Shown here: positions 21,521 to 30,682 of the stretch, piece by piece
Layout: every line of letters begins with the position of its first letter
Position numbering within the stretch: the first letter of the stretch is position 1
NCBI GenBank assembly: GCA_046530785.1
Contig: JBHEQT010000001.1
Span: forward strand, 124,001 to 188,000
Direction: 5' to 3'
DNA from: Arsenophonus sp046530785
GTDB lineage: Bacteria; Pseudomonadota; Gammaproteobacteria; Enterobacterales; Enterobacteriaceae
DNA length: 64,000 bases
The notes under the pieces: generated by a model
Database searches by the model: none
Told to the model about the DNA's origin: nothing
Seen by the model: the letters and a program-made list of their open reading frames with translations, nothing else
Position numbers and translations under genes: made by a program

Positions 21521-21549
21521 AAGCCCCGATTTTCGGGGCTTTCTTATTT
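21521..21549 (+). terminator. intrinsic terminator (attenuator) after metY
   Basis: Perfect 9-bp arms AAGCCCCGA and TCGGGGCTT surround a TTT loop, and the downstream tail is T-rich (TCTTATTT). It lies between tRNA-fMet and the dead rimP, the place where the E. coli metY-nusA transcript also has a terminator with a GCCCCG stem. Partial read-through would be needed to express nusA and infB. Confidence 0.9.
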
Positions 21550-21622
21550 AAAATAGAAATTTCTTGGATTTTATCCTTTATGTTTGTGACGTTTAGTGGA
21601 GAGAGTAAAGGGGGGATTTCCC

Positions 21623-22071
21623 ATGTTAGAAATAATAATATTGATAATTTTAGTCCAGATAAAAGTTTAGTTTTGAGCTATTTTTTTATGGAGTTTATTC
21701 CACAAGTATTTCGACATTATACTCTTTATATTGGTAATAAAATGATATTATTAGTAGTAATTATACTAATATTAATCACTAAGCCAATATAGCACTCAAT
21801 GTTGAAAATTTCGATCTTAAAATTTCATGATATAAAAATATTTTATCAAAAATTTAGCATCCGCTCTTTACCGTTACATACTTTCATTTCTTCTTTTATT
21901 AAAGAAGAATATTTAATATTTGGAATAGCACGATGCAAAATCGTCGTAAGTAAGAAAAGTTATAATTAAAAGCTATTAATGACGAAATTATTATGGTTAC
22001 TGTTGGATGGCAAAGACGAAAGTGTTTGCAATAAAAATCATCTAAAAGCTAACCTGATACCCTAGTTTTAA
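21623..22071 (+). pseudogene. rimP: dead rimP (ribosome maturation factor), full-length outline
   Basis: The region between metY and nusA still has the size of rimP (about 150 codons) and can be aligned along most of its length in shifted frames. MEFIPQVFRHYTLYIGNK matches the EFI..TLRIYID part. NDIISSNYTNINH, a stop and ANIALNVEN match the DD..DVSHQVSAVLDVED part. PLFT, then MQNRRK, a stop, EK, then LKAINDEIIMVTV, and finally KANLIP match the C-terminal half. At least two frameshifts and several in-frame stops, including a TAA where the family has glutamine, rule out a functional protein. RimP helps 30S maturation and is dispensable in E. coli. The 3' end still abuts the nusA leader. Confidence 0.88.
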
Positions 22072-22094
22072 TAAAGTTCAATGAGGCAACTAGG

Positions 22095-23609
22095 ATGAAT
22101 AAAGAAATTTTGGCTGTTGTGGAAGCGGTTTCTAATGAAAAATCTCTTCCTCGAGAAAAAATATTCGAGGCGCTTGAAATCGCACTAGCAACAGCTACTA
22201 AGAAAAAATATGAACAAGAGATTGATGTTCGCGTTAATATTGATCGTAAATTGGGAGATTTTGATACATTTCGGCGTTGGTTGATTGTTGAAGAAGTGAC
22301 GCAACCTACACGTGAAATTACTTTAGAAGCAGCAAAATTTGAAGACCCAAAGATTAAATTAGGGGATTATATAGAGGATCAAATAAAATCTATTATTTTT
22401 GACCGCATTACTACTCAAACAGCAAAACAGGTTATTGTTCAAAAAGTACGTGAAGCTGAGAGATTAATGGTTGTTGAGCAATTTCGTGAGCATCAAGGTG
22501 AAATCATTTCTGGAGTGGTAAAAAAAATAAATCGTGAAAATATTATATTAGATTTAGGTAATAATGCCGAAGCAGTAATTTTGAGAGAGGATATGTTACC
22601 ACGTGAAAATTTTCGACAAGGTGATCGTTTGCGTGGTGTATTGTATGATGTCCGTCCAGAAGCGAGAGGGGCGCAAATGTTTGTTAGTCGTTCTCGTCCT
22701 GAGATGTTAGTGGAATTATTTCGAATTGAAGTACCTGAAATTGGTGAAGAAATTATTGAAATCAAAGCTGCTGTTCGTGATCCAGGATCAAGAGCAAAAA
22801 TTGCGGTAAAAACAAATGATAAACGTATTGATCCAATAGGTGCTTGTGTTGGAATGCGTGGCGCAAGGGTACAAGCAGTATCAAGCGAACTTGGTGGTGA
22901 ACGTATTGATATTGTTTTATGGAATGATAATCCTGCACAATTTGTGATTAATGCTATGTCTCCAGCTGATGTTGCTTCTATTGTAGTTGATGAAGATAAA
23001 TGTACGATGGATGTTGCTGTTGAAAATAGTAATTTAGCTCAGGCAATTGGTCGTAATGGACAAAATGTTCGCTTAGCTTCTCAGTTATTAAAAAAGCATC
23101 GTGGAGATGATAGATGGGAGTTAAATATCATGACAGAGGAAGAACTTGAAGCTAAACATCAAGCAGAGGTACATACATCTATTAATTCTTTTGTTAAGCA
23201 TCTTGATATTGATGAAAAATTTGCTATTACTCTTGTTGAAAAAGGTTTTTCTACATTAGAAGAATTAGCCTACATACCAATTAACGAACTATTAGAAATT
23301 GAAGGTTTTGATGAGAAAACGATTGAAGTTTTGCGTGAAAAAGCAAAAGCTGTTCTGACGACATTAGAATTAGCTCAAAAAGAAAGTATGGGGGATAGTC
23401 ATCCGACTAAAGATCTGTTAAACCTATCAGGTATGAATCATGCTTTAGCAATAAAACTAGCTTCTCATCATATTTGTACATTGGAAGATCTTGCCGAGCA
23501 GGGGATTGATGATCTAAAGGATGTTATAGAAGAGTTGAATGATGAACAAGCTGGTGAAATTATTATGGCTGCGCGTAATATTTGCTGGTTTGGGAACGAT
23601 CCAAAATAA
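22095..23609 (+). CDS. nusA: transcription termination/antitermination factor NusA
   Basis: Binds RNA polymerase and modulates pausing, termination and antitermination. It has 504 residues (495 in E. coli). In order: the N-terminal polymerase-binding domain (1-about 130, MNKEILAVVEAVSNEKSLPREKIFE), an S1 domain (about 135-200, GVVKKINRENIILDLG), two KH domains (about 230-345, with GACVGMRGARVQ and AIGRNGQNVRLA), and two acidic repeat domains at the C terminus (about 365-425 and 440-500). The C-terminal repeats, which contact the alpha subunit or NusG, are retained. infB begins 21 bases after the stop with AGGAAGGA. Confidence 0.97.
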   Translation: MNKEILAVVEAVSNEKSLPREKIFEALEIALATATKKKYEQEIDVRVNIDRKLGDFDTFRRWLIVEEVTQPTREITLEAAKFEDPKIKLGDYIEDQIKSIIFDRITTQTAKQVIVQKVREAERLMVVEQFREHQGEIISGVVKKINRENIILDLGNNAEAVILREDMLPRENFRQGDRLRGVLYDVRPEARGAQMFVSRSRPEMLVELFRIEVPEIGEEIIEIKAAVRDPGSRAKIAVKTNDKRIDPIGACVGMRGARVQAVSSELGGERIDIVLWNDNPAQFVINAMSPADVASIVVDEDKCTMDVAVENSNLAQAIGRNGQNVRLASQLLKKHRGDDRWELNIMTEEELEAKHQAEVHTSINSFVKHLDIDEKFAITLVEKGFSTLEELAYIPINELLEIEGFDEKTIEVLREKAKAVLTTLELAQKESMGDSHPTKDLLNLSGMNHALAIKLASHHICTLEDLAEQGIDDLKDVIEELNDEQAGEIIMAARNICWFGNDPK

Positions 23610-23630
23610 TTTGTAGCAGGAAGGAACAGA

Positions 23631-26246
23631 ATGGTAGATGAAACTGTAAAATCATTGGCAACAGAGATTCAAATTTCAGTTGAACGCTTGGTACAGCAGT
23701 TTGCTGATGCCGGGATAAAGAAAAATGAAAATGACATTGTTACTCAAAATGAAAAAGAAACTTTACTTGCATACTTAAATCGTGGAGATGGGACTATAGG
23801 TAACCAAATTGGTAAATTAACACTACAAAGAAAAACTCGTAGTACGTTACGTATTCCGAGTGCTGGTGGGAAAAGTAAATCAGTTAATATTGAAATCCGT
23901 AAAAAACATATATATTTTGATCAGAATATATTGGAAAAAGTTAAAGCTGAAGAGCAAACAAAGCGTGAAGAAGAAAAAAAAAGAAAACGTGAAGCAGCGG
24001 AAAAAGAGAACGTAAAACAAAACAAAAATAATCAAAAAAGAACTATATCCAATAAAGATCCGGCTGTTTATATTGAAAAACAACGTCGAGAAATTCAAGC
24101 GAGAGAACTTAAACGTAAAGCTGAAGAAGAGATGCAACGTAAGGTTGAAAGTGAAGCTAAAAAAGTTGCTGAAGAAGCTTTTCGTATGGCACAAGAAAAT
24201 ATAAATCGTTGGAGTAATGATGATGAAGTGGAAGATAATGAAGATTATCATACTACGACATCTCGTCATGCTCGTGAAGCTGAAGATGAAAATGATGCAA
24301 AAGAAGAAGGACGTCGTGCCAGGCATCGAGGTGGGAAAATTACTCGACAGAAAAAAAATAATAAACTTTCTGAGAAGGCTGATCGTGAAGAAGAGCGAGC
24401 AGTTGGTCGTACAAATAAAATCAAAGGGAAACAAAAAAAAACTAGTTTATTACAGCAAAGTTTTACAAAACCGATTCTGATTATTAATCGTGATGTTGTT
24501 ATTGGAGAAACTATCTCCGTTTCTGAATTAGCTAATAAAATGGCAGTAAAAGGATCTCAAGTTGTCAAGACTATGATGAAAATGGGTGGCATGGTAACAA
24601 TAAATCAGGTTATTGATCAAAAAACAGCAAAACTTGTGGCAGAAGAAATGGGGCATAAAGTCATCTTACGTCATGAAAATGAGTTAGAAGAAGCAATTTT
24701 AAATGATCGTAATACAGGTAAAGAAATTACAGAACCACGAGCACCAGTTGTAACAATTATGGGGCATGTTGATCATGGTAAAACTTCATTACTTGATTAT
24801 ATTCGTTCGACTAAAGTTGCATCGGGTGAAGCCGGTGGAATCACACAGCATATAGGTGCTTATCATGTTGAAACAGATAAAGGAATGATTACTTTTTTAG
24901 ATACACCAGGACATGCTGCATTTACTTCAATGCGTGCTCGTGGTGCTAAAGCAACTGATATTGTTGTTTTGGTAGTTGCTGCGGATGATGGTGTGATGCC
25001 TCAAACAATAGAAGCTATTCAGCACGCAAAAGCTGCTAATGTGCCCATTATTGTTGCAATTAATAAAATTGATAAACAAGAATCTAATCTTGATCATGTC
25101 AAAAATGATTTGTCAAAATATGATATTGTAGCTGAAGAATGGGGTGGTGAAAATCAATTCATCAATGTATCTGCTAAAAAGGGAATAGGTATTGATGAAT
25201 TATTAGAAGCAATTTTATTAGAAGCTGAAATTTTAGAACTAAAAGCGGTTCGTACTGGTATGGCAAAAGGTGTTGTTATTGAGTCTTATTTGGATAAAGG
25301 TCGTGGTCCAGTTGCGACTATTTTAGTTCAAGAAGGTACTCTCAATAAAGGTGATATTATACTATGTGGTTTTGAATATGGACGTATTCGAGCAATGCGT
25401 AATGAATTATTTGAAGATATTCAGTCTGCTGGTCCATCAATTCCAGTTGAAATTCTAGGATTATCAAATATACCTTCAGCAGGTAGTGAAGCAACAGTTG
25501 TTCGTGATGAAAAAAAAGCGCGTGAAGTTGCACTTTATCGTCAAGGTAAATTTCGAGAAGTAAAATTAGCAATCCAAAAAAATTCAAAATTAGAAAATAT
25601 TTTTTCTAATATGAAAGATAGTAAAGTTTCTGAATTAAATATTGTATTAAAAACAGACGTACAAGGTAGTTGTGAGGCTATTATTGATTCGTTACAAAAA
25701 TTATCAATTGATGAAGTGAAAATAAAAATTATTGGATCAGGCGTTGGTGGTATAACAGAAACAGATGTTACATTGGCTTCTGCTTCTAATGCGATCATTA
25801 TTGGTTTTAATGTCCGTGCTGATGCTGCGGCAAGACGAATCATAGAAAGTGAAAATTTGGATTTACGTTATTACTCCGTTATTTATAATCTTATTGATGA
25901 GATTAAACAAGCAATAAGTGGTATGTTAGAGCCTGAATATAAACAGCAAATTATTGGATTAGCGGAAGTTCGCAATATTTTTAAATCACCTAAGTTTGGT
26001 GAAATCGCTGGTTGTATGGTTCTTGAAGGCATAATTAAGCGTGATAATCCTATTCGTGTATTGCGGAATAATGTGATTATTTATGAAGCTGAATTGGAAT
26101 CATTACGTTATTTTAAAGATGATGTCAATGAAGTACGTAATGGTATGGAGTGTGGTATTGGCATAAAGAATTATAATGATGTACGTGTTGGTGATTTGAT
26201 AGAAGTATTTGAACTTATTGAAGTAAAACGTTCTATTAATAATTAA
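23631..26246 (+). CDS. infB: translation initiation factor IF-2
   Basis: A GTPase that places fMet-tRNA on the 30S subunit and promotes subunit joining. It has 871 residues (890 in E. coli). The N-terminal IF2N domain (1-about 50) is followed by a long charged K/E/R-rich linker (about 100-280) and a second IF2N-like domain (about 290-345). The G domain has G1 GHVDHGKT at 378-385, G3 DTPGHAAF and G4 NKID. Domains II-IV (VIESYLDKGRGPVATILVQ onward) bind the initiator tRNA. It is cotranscribed with nusA. A very strong hairpin lies between it and rbfA. Confidence 0.97.
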   Translation: MVDETVKSLATEIQISVERLVQQFADAGIKKNENDIVTQNEKETLLAYLNRGDGTIGNQIGKLTLQRKTRSTLRIPSAGGKSKSVNIEIRKKHIYFDQNILEKVKAEEQTKREEEKKRKREAAEKENVKQNKNNQKRTISNKDPAVYIEKQRREIQARELKRKAEEEMQRKVESEAKKVAEEAFRMAQENINRWSNDDEVEDNEDYHTTTSRHAREAEDENDAKEEGRRARHRGGKITRQKKNNKLSEKADREEERAVGRTNKIKGKQKKTSLLQQSFTKPILIINRDVVIGETISVSELANKMAVKGSQVVKTMMKMGGMVTINQVIDQKTAKLVAEEMGHKVILRHENELEEAILNDRNTGKEITEPRAPVVTIMGHVDHGKTSLLDYIRSTKVASGEAGGITQHIGAYHVETDKGMITFLDTPGHAAFTSMRARGAKATDIVVLVVAADDGVMPQTIEAIQHAKAANVPIIVAINKIDKQESNLDHVKNDLSKYDIVAEEWGGENQFINVSAKKGIGIDELLEAILLEAEILELKAVRTGMAKGVVIESYLDKGRGPVATILVQEGTLNKGDIILCGFEYGRIRAMRNELFEDIQSAGPSIPVEILGLSNIPSAGSEATVVRDEKKAREVALYRQGKFREVKLAIQKNSKLENIFSNMKDSKVSELNIVLKTDVQGSCEAIIDSLQKLSIDEVKIKIIGSGVGGITETDVTLASASNAIIIGFNVRADAAARRIIESENLDLRYYSVIYNLIDEIKQAISGMLEPEYKQQIIGLAEVRNIFKSPKFGEIAGCMVLEGIIKRDNPIRVLRNNVIIYEAELESLRYFKDDVNEVRNGMECGIGIKNYNDVRVGDLIEVFELIEVKRSINN

Positions 26247-26359
26247 TATCTTTCTTTTAGTTTTATTTATTAAATTAGATATAACTGATCTTTATGGCAT
26301 TTCAACTAAATAATTACAGATAGATCAATTTATATTAAATTATCCAATATAAATTGTTC

Positions 26360-26408
26360 TAATAGTATTAATCATTACTGTTATAAACAGTAATGATTAA
26401 TACTATTA
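26360..26408 (+). repeat. perfect 23-bp-arm hairpin between infB and rbfA
   Basis: The left arm 26360-26382 and the right arm 26386-26408 are perfect reverse complements over 23 bases, with a 3-base loop (ATA). The core is TTAATCATTACTGTT and its complement. No T-run follows. Arms this long are far beyond chance in AT-rich DNA. The position, in the 276-base gap of an otherwise co-transcribed gene string, suggests RNase processing, 3'-end protection of infB mRNA, or termination. Confidence 0.8.
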
Positions 26409-26522
26409 TCTTTATTTAAAAATAAAATAGATATAAATTTCTTTAATTTATTTTTTCTAAAAATTATAATAACGAATAAAGTCATTATATTTTTATTTTA
26501 TTCCTTTTAAGGAGATATCATA

Positions 26523-26936
26523 ATGGCAAAAGATTTTAGTCGTTCATATCGTATTGCGCAGGAAATACAAAAAGAGATCGCTATTATTCTTCATCGAGAT
26601 ATTAAAGATCCTCGCATAAAAATGATTACTGTTTCAGCGGTGGAAATTTCTCGTGATCTGGCTTATGCTAAAGTATTTGTGACTTTTTTAAATATATCAG
26701 ATCTAAAATATGAAATAGACATGGTTAAAAATGGAATTAAAATATTGAATGGTAGTATGGCAAAACATATTCGTTTCTTAGTAAGTAAAGCAATACAATT
26801 ACGTATAGTTCCTAAATTAACTTTTTTTTATGATAACTCTTTAGTTGAAGGTATGAGAATATCTAATTTAGTTAAAAATGTTATTCGTAATGATGAAAAT
26901 CGCCGTTATAGCATGAAATATAAAGAGAGGAAATAA
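26523..26936 (+). CDS. rbfA: 30S ribosome-binding factor RbfA
   Basis: A cold-shock-associated KH-fold protein that binds the 30S subunit near helix 1 during 16S rRNA maturation. The 137 residues (133 in E. coli) start MAKDFSRSYRIAQEIQKEIA, preceded by AAGGAG. DPRIKMITVSAVEISRDLAYAKVFVTF is the family core, with PKLTFFYDNSLVEGMRI at the end of the fold. The stop overlaps the truB start by one base (TAATG), so translation is coupled. It is kept although the other small 30S factor in the same operon, RimP, is dead. Confidence 0.96.
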   Translation: MAKDFSRSYRIAQEIQKEIAIILHRDIKDPRIKMITVSAVEISRDLAYAKVFVTFLNISDLKYEIDMVKNGIKILNGSMAKHIRFLVSKAIQLRIVPKLTFFYDNSLVEGMRISNLVKNVIRNDENRRYSMKYKERK

Positions 26937-27874
26937 TGAAGTATCGTCTTGGTCGTAATGTTCATGGGGTATTATTGCTAGATAAACCTACAGAACTTTC
27001 ATCTAACGATGCTTTGCAAAAAGTACGTCGTTTATTTAATGCTAAAAAAGCTGGTCATACAGGATCATTAGATCCATTAGCAACTGGCATGCTACCTATT
27101 TGCTTTGGAGAAGCGACTAAATTTTCACAATTTTTGCTTGATTCAGATAAATCTTACCGTGTTATTGCCAGATTAGGAGAACGTACTGATACGTCTGATG
27201 CGAATGGTAAAATTATTTGTCAACGTCCGATTAAAATAACACAGCAGCAACTTGATAAGGCATTAGATCAATTTCGTGGTAATTTAATTCAAGTGCCATC
27301 TATGTATTCTGCCATTAAATATCATGGTAAGCCTCTTTATAAATATGCTAGGCAGGGTATTAGTATTGAACGTAAAGGTCGCCCGATTACTATTTATAAT
27401 TTGCAATTTGAACGATGGCAACAAAATGAACTGGAATTAATAATATATTGTTCTAAAGGAATTTATATACGGACTATTATTGATGATTTAGGTGAATTAT
27501 TGGGTTGTGGTGCTCATGTAATCTATCTAAGACGCTTACAGGTAGCTAGTTATCCCAGTGAACAAATGATAACATTAAAAAAATTATACACTCTTAAGCA
27601 ACAAGTGGAATTAGGAAAAATTTCTTTGGAAAAAGAATTAGATTCTTTATTGTTACCTATAGATACGACAGTAAATCATTTTCCTGAAATTAATATTTCA
27701 TCTACAATTGCATTGTATTTTAAACAAGGTCGATCTGTTTTTGTTGCTGATCACTTTTTCTCCAAAGGAAAAAAAGTTCGAGTAACAGAAGGTAATATTC
27801 ATAAGTTTATTGGTATTGCTGAGATCGATGAACAAAAAAGAATAGCTCCTTCTCGTTTAGTGCTGGAAAGGTAA
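26936..27874 (+). CDS. truB: tRNA pseudouridine(55) synthase TruB
   Basis: Makes pseudouridine 55 in the T loop of tRNAs. It has 312 residues (314 in E. coli). The catalytic aspartate is D46 in GHTGSLDPLATGMLP. The RLGERTDTSDANG segment and VPSMYSAIKYHGKPLYKYAR line the active site. The C-terminal PUA-like domain (about 250-312) is retained. The start overlaps the rbfA stop by one base. Confidence 0.96.
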   Translation: MKYRLGRNVHGVLLLDKPTELSSNDALQKVRRLFNAKKAGHTGSLDPLATGMLPICFGEATKFSQFLLDSDKSYRVIARLGERTDTSDANGKIICQRPIKITQQQLDKALDQFRGNLIQVPSMYSAIKYHGKPLYKYARQGISIERKGRPITIYNLQFERWQQNELELIIYCSKGIYIRTIIDDLGELLGCGAHVIYLRRLQVASYPSEQMITLKKLYTLKQQVELGKISLEKELDSLLLPIDTTVNHFPEINISSTIALYFKQGRSVFVADHFFSKGKKVRVTEGNIHKFIGIAEIDEQKRIAPSRLVLER

Positions 27875-27898
27875 ATCTAATAGGATTTATATGTTATC

Positions 27899-27927
27899 TT
27901 GCGTTATGATTAATTGAAGTGTAAAAT
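27899..27927 (+). promoter_or_regulatory. candidate sigma-70 promoter for rpsO
   Basis: TTGCGT (27899-27904) and TAAAAT (27922-27927) are separated by exactly 17 bases, shortly after the truB stop and 83 bases before rpsO. E. coli has an rpsO promoter in the same gap. The following leader (27928-28010) is relatively GC-rich and may hold the S15 autoregulatory site, which I cannot fold with confidence. Confidence 0.6.
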
Positions 27928-28010
27928 AAATAATTGTTTATATCGAGGAACGGGAAAGTTAAATTAGAGATCGGTTTTCTTATATTTAAGAAAAAATTCG
28001 GAGTTATTTT

Positions 28011-28280
28011 ATGTCTCTAAATAGTGAAGCAAAATCACAAATTATTGAAGAATATGGTTTTAATAAAAAAAATACTGGTTCTAGTGAAGTTCAAGTTGCT
28101 TTATTGACTGCAAAAATTAATTATTTACAAGATCATTTTGCAAAGAATAAAAAAGATCACCATAGCCGACGAGGCTTATTAAAAATGGTTGCTAAGCGTC
28201 GTAAGCAATTGAATTATTTAAAGCGTAAAAAAATTGCTTGTTATACCGGGATTATTGAGCGCTTAGGATTACGTCGCTGA
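28011..28280 (+). CDS. rpsO: 30S ribosomal protein S15
   Basis: Binds 16S rRNA and nucleates the platform of the 30S subunit. The 89 residues equal the E. coli length and match throughout: NTGSSEVQVALLTAKINYLQ, HHSRRGLLKMVAKRRKQLNYLK and the C-terminal RLGLRR. The start has a GGAG element 9 bases upstream. In E. coli S15 represses its own translation through a pseudoknot at the start. A terminator follows before pnp, as in E. coli. Confidence 0.97.
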   Translation: MSLNSEAKSQIIEEYGFNKKNTGSSEVQVALLTAKINYLQDHFAKNKKDHHSRRGLLKMVAKRRKQLNYLKRKKIACYTGIIERLGLRR

Positions 28281-28295
28281 TTAATTTTTATTTTA

Positions 28296-28320
28296 AAAGG
28301 GTCGAGTAGATCCTTTTTAC
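28296..28320 (+). terminator. intrinsic terminator between rpsO and pnp
   Basis: Arms AAAGGGTC and GATCCTTT (one G-T) enclose the loop GAGTA and are followed by T residues. It lies 16 bases after the rpsO stop, matching the position of the partial terminator t1 in E. coli. Confidence 0.8.
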
Positions 28321-28349
28321 TAGAGAATAAAAATTTTTCTATTTTGTTT

Positions 28350-28398
28350 AAACTTATAAAATAAGTTTAGGAAATAAATTTTCTAATTTACTTCCTAA
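28350..28398 (+). promoter_or_regulatory. paired stem-loops in the pnp leader
   Basis: A perfect 8-bp hairpin (AAACTTAT/ATAAGTTT, 28350-28368) is followed by a second with arms TTAGGAA/TTCCTAA (28367-28398) that continues past one mismatch with TAAA/TTTA. In E. coli the pnp leader has a long stem cut by RNase III, through which PNPase represses itself. The position agrees, but the function here is inferred. Confidence 0.5.
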
Positions 28399-28570
28399 AT
28401 AATTTAAATTGCTAGATATAACAACTTTTAGTACATCTAATAAGAATGCTAATCTTTAAAAAGATAAATAAAATATTCAGTAATATTATTAGTCGTAATT
28501 GTTAGTGTAACAAAAAGGAAAAAATATTTATCTTATTAGATAAATATTCAGCCATCAAAAGGGTATTATT

Positions 28571-30682
28571 TTGCTTAATTCTATTGTTCATAAATTTCAA
28601 TATGGTCAAAATACCGTTATTATCGAGACGGGAATGATGGCACGTCAAGCGACTGCTGCGGTTATGGTTAATATGGAAGATACGGTTGTATTTGTTACTG
28701 TTGTTGGAGAAAAAAAAATAAAAGAAGGACAAGATTTTTTTCCACTTACAGTTAACTATCAAGAACGATCTTATGCTGCTGGTCGCATTCCAGGAAGTTT
28801 TTTTCGTAGAGAAGGTCGTCCTGGTGAAGCTGAAACACTGATTTCTAGGTTGATTGATCGTCCACTTCGTCCATTATTTCCGGATGGATTTGAAAACGAA
28901 ATACAAATTATTGCTACTGTTTTATCCATTAATCCGCAAGTAAATCCAGATATTGTGGCTATGATTGGTGCTTCTTCTGCATTATCTTTATCAGGTATTC
29001 CATTTTATGGTCCAATTGGTGCAGCGCGCGTTGGTTATATTGATTCCCACTATGTTTTAAATCCTACTGTTAATGAATTAAAAAATAGTCGTTTAGATTT
29101 AGTTGTAGCAGGTACAGCTAATTCGGTACTAATGGTAGAATCTGAAGCTGATTTGTTGACAGAAGAGCAGATGCTTAATGCGATTATTTTTGGTCATGAG
29201 CGACAACAAGTTGTAATTGAGAACATTAATGTATTAGTGGCTGAAGCAGGTAAAGAAAAATGGAGTTGGAAACCAAAATTAATTAATGAAAAATTACATA
29301 ACCGGATCGTTGAATTAGCTAAAAATAAGTTAGCTTATGTTTTTAATATCACTGAAAAAAAAGAACGTTGTACTAATCTTGATACAATTAAAGAAAATAT
29401 CACCAAACTGATTTTGGCAGAAAACGAATCTTTTGATATTAATGAAATAAACAAAATTCTTTTTTATTTAGAGAAAGAAGTTATCCGTAGTCGTATGTTA
29501 AAAGGAGAACCACGAATTGATGGAAGAGAAAAAGATATGGTACGTACACTTGATGTACGTACTGGTGTATTACCTCGTACACATGGTTCAGCTTTATTTA
29601 CTCGTGGAGAAACTCAGGCTTTAGTTACGATAACTTTAGGTATTGAACGTGATGCACAAATTATTGATGAACTTATGGGTGAATACACCGATCGTTTCCT
29701 ATTCCATTATAATTTCCCTCCTTATTCAGTAGGTGAAATAGGTATGATTTATTCGCCAAAACGTCGTGAAATTGGTCATGGACGTTTAGCTAAACGTGGA
29801 ATATTAGCAGTTATGCCAAATCAATCAGAGTTTCCATATACTGTACGTGTAGTTTCTGAAATTACTGAATCTAATGGCTCTTCTTCTATGGCTTCCGTCT
29901 GTGGTGCATCACTAGCATTAATGGATGCCGGGGTTCCAATTAGGGAAGCTGTCGCAGGTATTGCAATGGGATTAGTGAAAGAAAATGATGATTTTGTTGT
30001 ACTTTCTGATATCTCAGGTTATGAAGATCATTTAGGAGATATGGATTTTAAAGTTGCAGGAACTTGTGAAGGTATTAGTGCTCTACAAATGGATATAAAG
30101 ATTGAGGGAATTACACGTGACATTATGGAAGTCATATTAAACCAAGCAAAAAAAGGTCGTTTACACATTTTAAGTGTTATGAAAGAAGCAATTAATCTTC
30201 CCCGTAAAGAGATTTCTGAGTTTGCTCCACGAATTCATACTATCCACATTAATCCTAATAAGATTAAAGATGTGATAGGTAAAGGTGGTTCTGTCATTAG
30301 AGCATTAACAGAAGAAACCGGTACTATGATTGAAATTGATGATAATGGTACAGTAAAAATTGCTGCAAGTGATAACTCTAAAGCAGAGGAAGTTATTCGT
30401 CGTATCGAAGATATTACCGTAGAAATTGAAGTTGGTCGTATCTACCACGGAAAGATCACACGTATTGTTGACTTTGGAGCTTTTGTTTCTATTGGTAGTG
30501 GTAAAGAAGGATTAGTGCATATATCTCAAATAGCAGAAAAAAGAATTGAAAATATTACTGATTATTTACAATTAGGTCAAAAAATACCAGTTAAAGTACT
30601 GGAAATTGATCGTCATGGACGTATTCGTCTTAGTATTAAGGAGGCGATTTCTGCCGAGAAAGTTTCTAAAATAGAACCATAA
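28571..30682 (+). CDS. pnp: polyribonucleotide nucleotidyltransferase (PNPase)
   Basis: A phosphorolytic 3'-5' exoribonuclease, trimeric, and part of the degradosome in E. coli. It has 703 residues (711 in E. coli). It starts with TTG (MLNSIVHKFQYGQ), as the E. coli gene does, with AAAAGGG upstream. Two RNase PH-like cores (1-about 215 and 310-540) flank a helical linker. A KH domain (IKDVIGKGGSVIRALTEETG) and an S1 domain (GRIYHGKITRIVDFGAFVSIG) follow. The C terminus is slightly short after the S1 fold; the tail that contacts RNase E in some species is not clear. Confidence 0.97.
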   Translation: MLNSIVHKFQYGQNTVIIETGMMARQATAAVMVNMEDTVVFVTVVGEKKIKEGQDFFPLTVNYQERSYAAGRIPGSFFRREGRPGEAETLISRLIDRPLRPLFPDGFENEIQIIATVLSINPQVNPDIVAMIGASSALSLSGIPFYGPIGAARVGYIDSHYVLNPTVNELKNSRLDLVVAGTANSVLMVESEADLLTEEQMLNAIIFGHERQQVVIENINVLVAEAGKEKWSWKPKLINEKLHNRIVELAKNKLAYVFNITEKKERCTNLDTIKENITKLILAENESFDINEINKILFYLEKEVIRSRMLKGEPRIDGREKDMVRTLDVRTGVLPRTHGSALFTRGETQALVTITLGIERDAQIIDELMGEYTDRFLFHYNFPPYSVGEIGMIYSPKRREIGHGRLAKRGILAVMPNQSEFPYTVRVVSEITESNGSSSMASVCGASLALMDAGVPIREAVAGIAMGLVKENDDFVVLSDISGYEDHLGDMDFKVAGTCEGISALQMDIKIEGITRDIMEVILNQAKKGRLHILSVMKEAINLPRKEISEFAPRIHTIHINPNKIKDVIGKGGSVIRALTEETGTMIEIDDNGTVKIAASDNSKAEEVIRRIEDITVEIEVGRIYHGKITRIVDFGAFVSIGSGKEGLVHISQIAEKRIENITDYLQLGQKIPVKVLEIDRHGRIRLSIKEAISAEKVSKIEP

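Noticed and set aside
23880..24434. 184-codon frame antisense to the infB linker
   Set aside because: It is a mirror of the K/E-rich codons of IF-2, giving F/S/L-rich nonsense. Other antisense frames inside ftsH, valS, obgE and nusA were rejected for the same reason.
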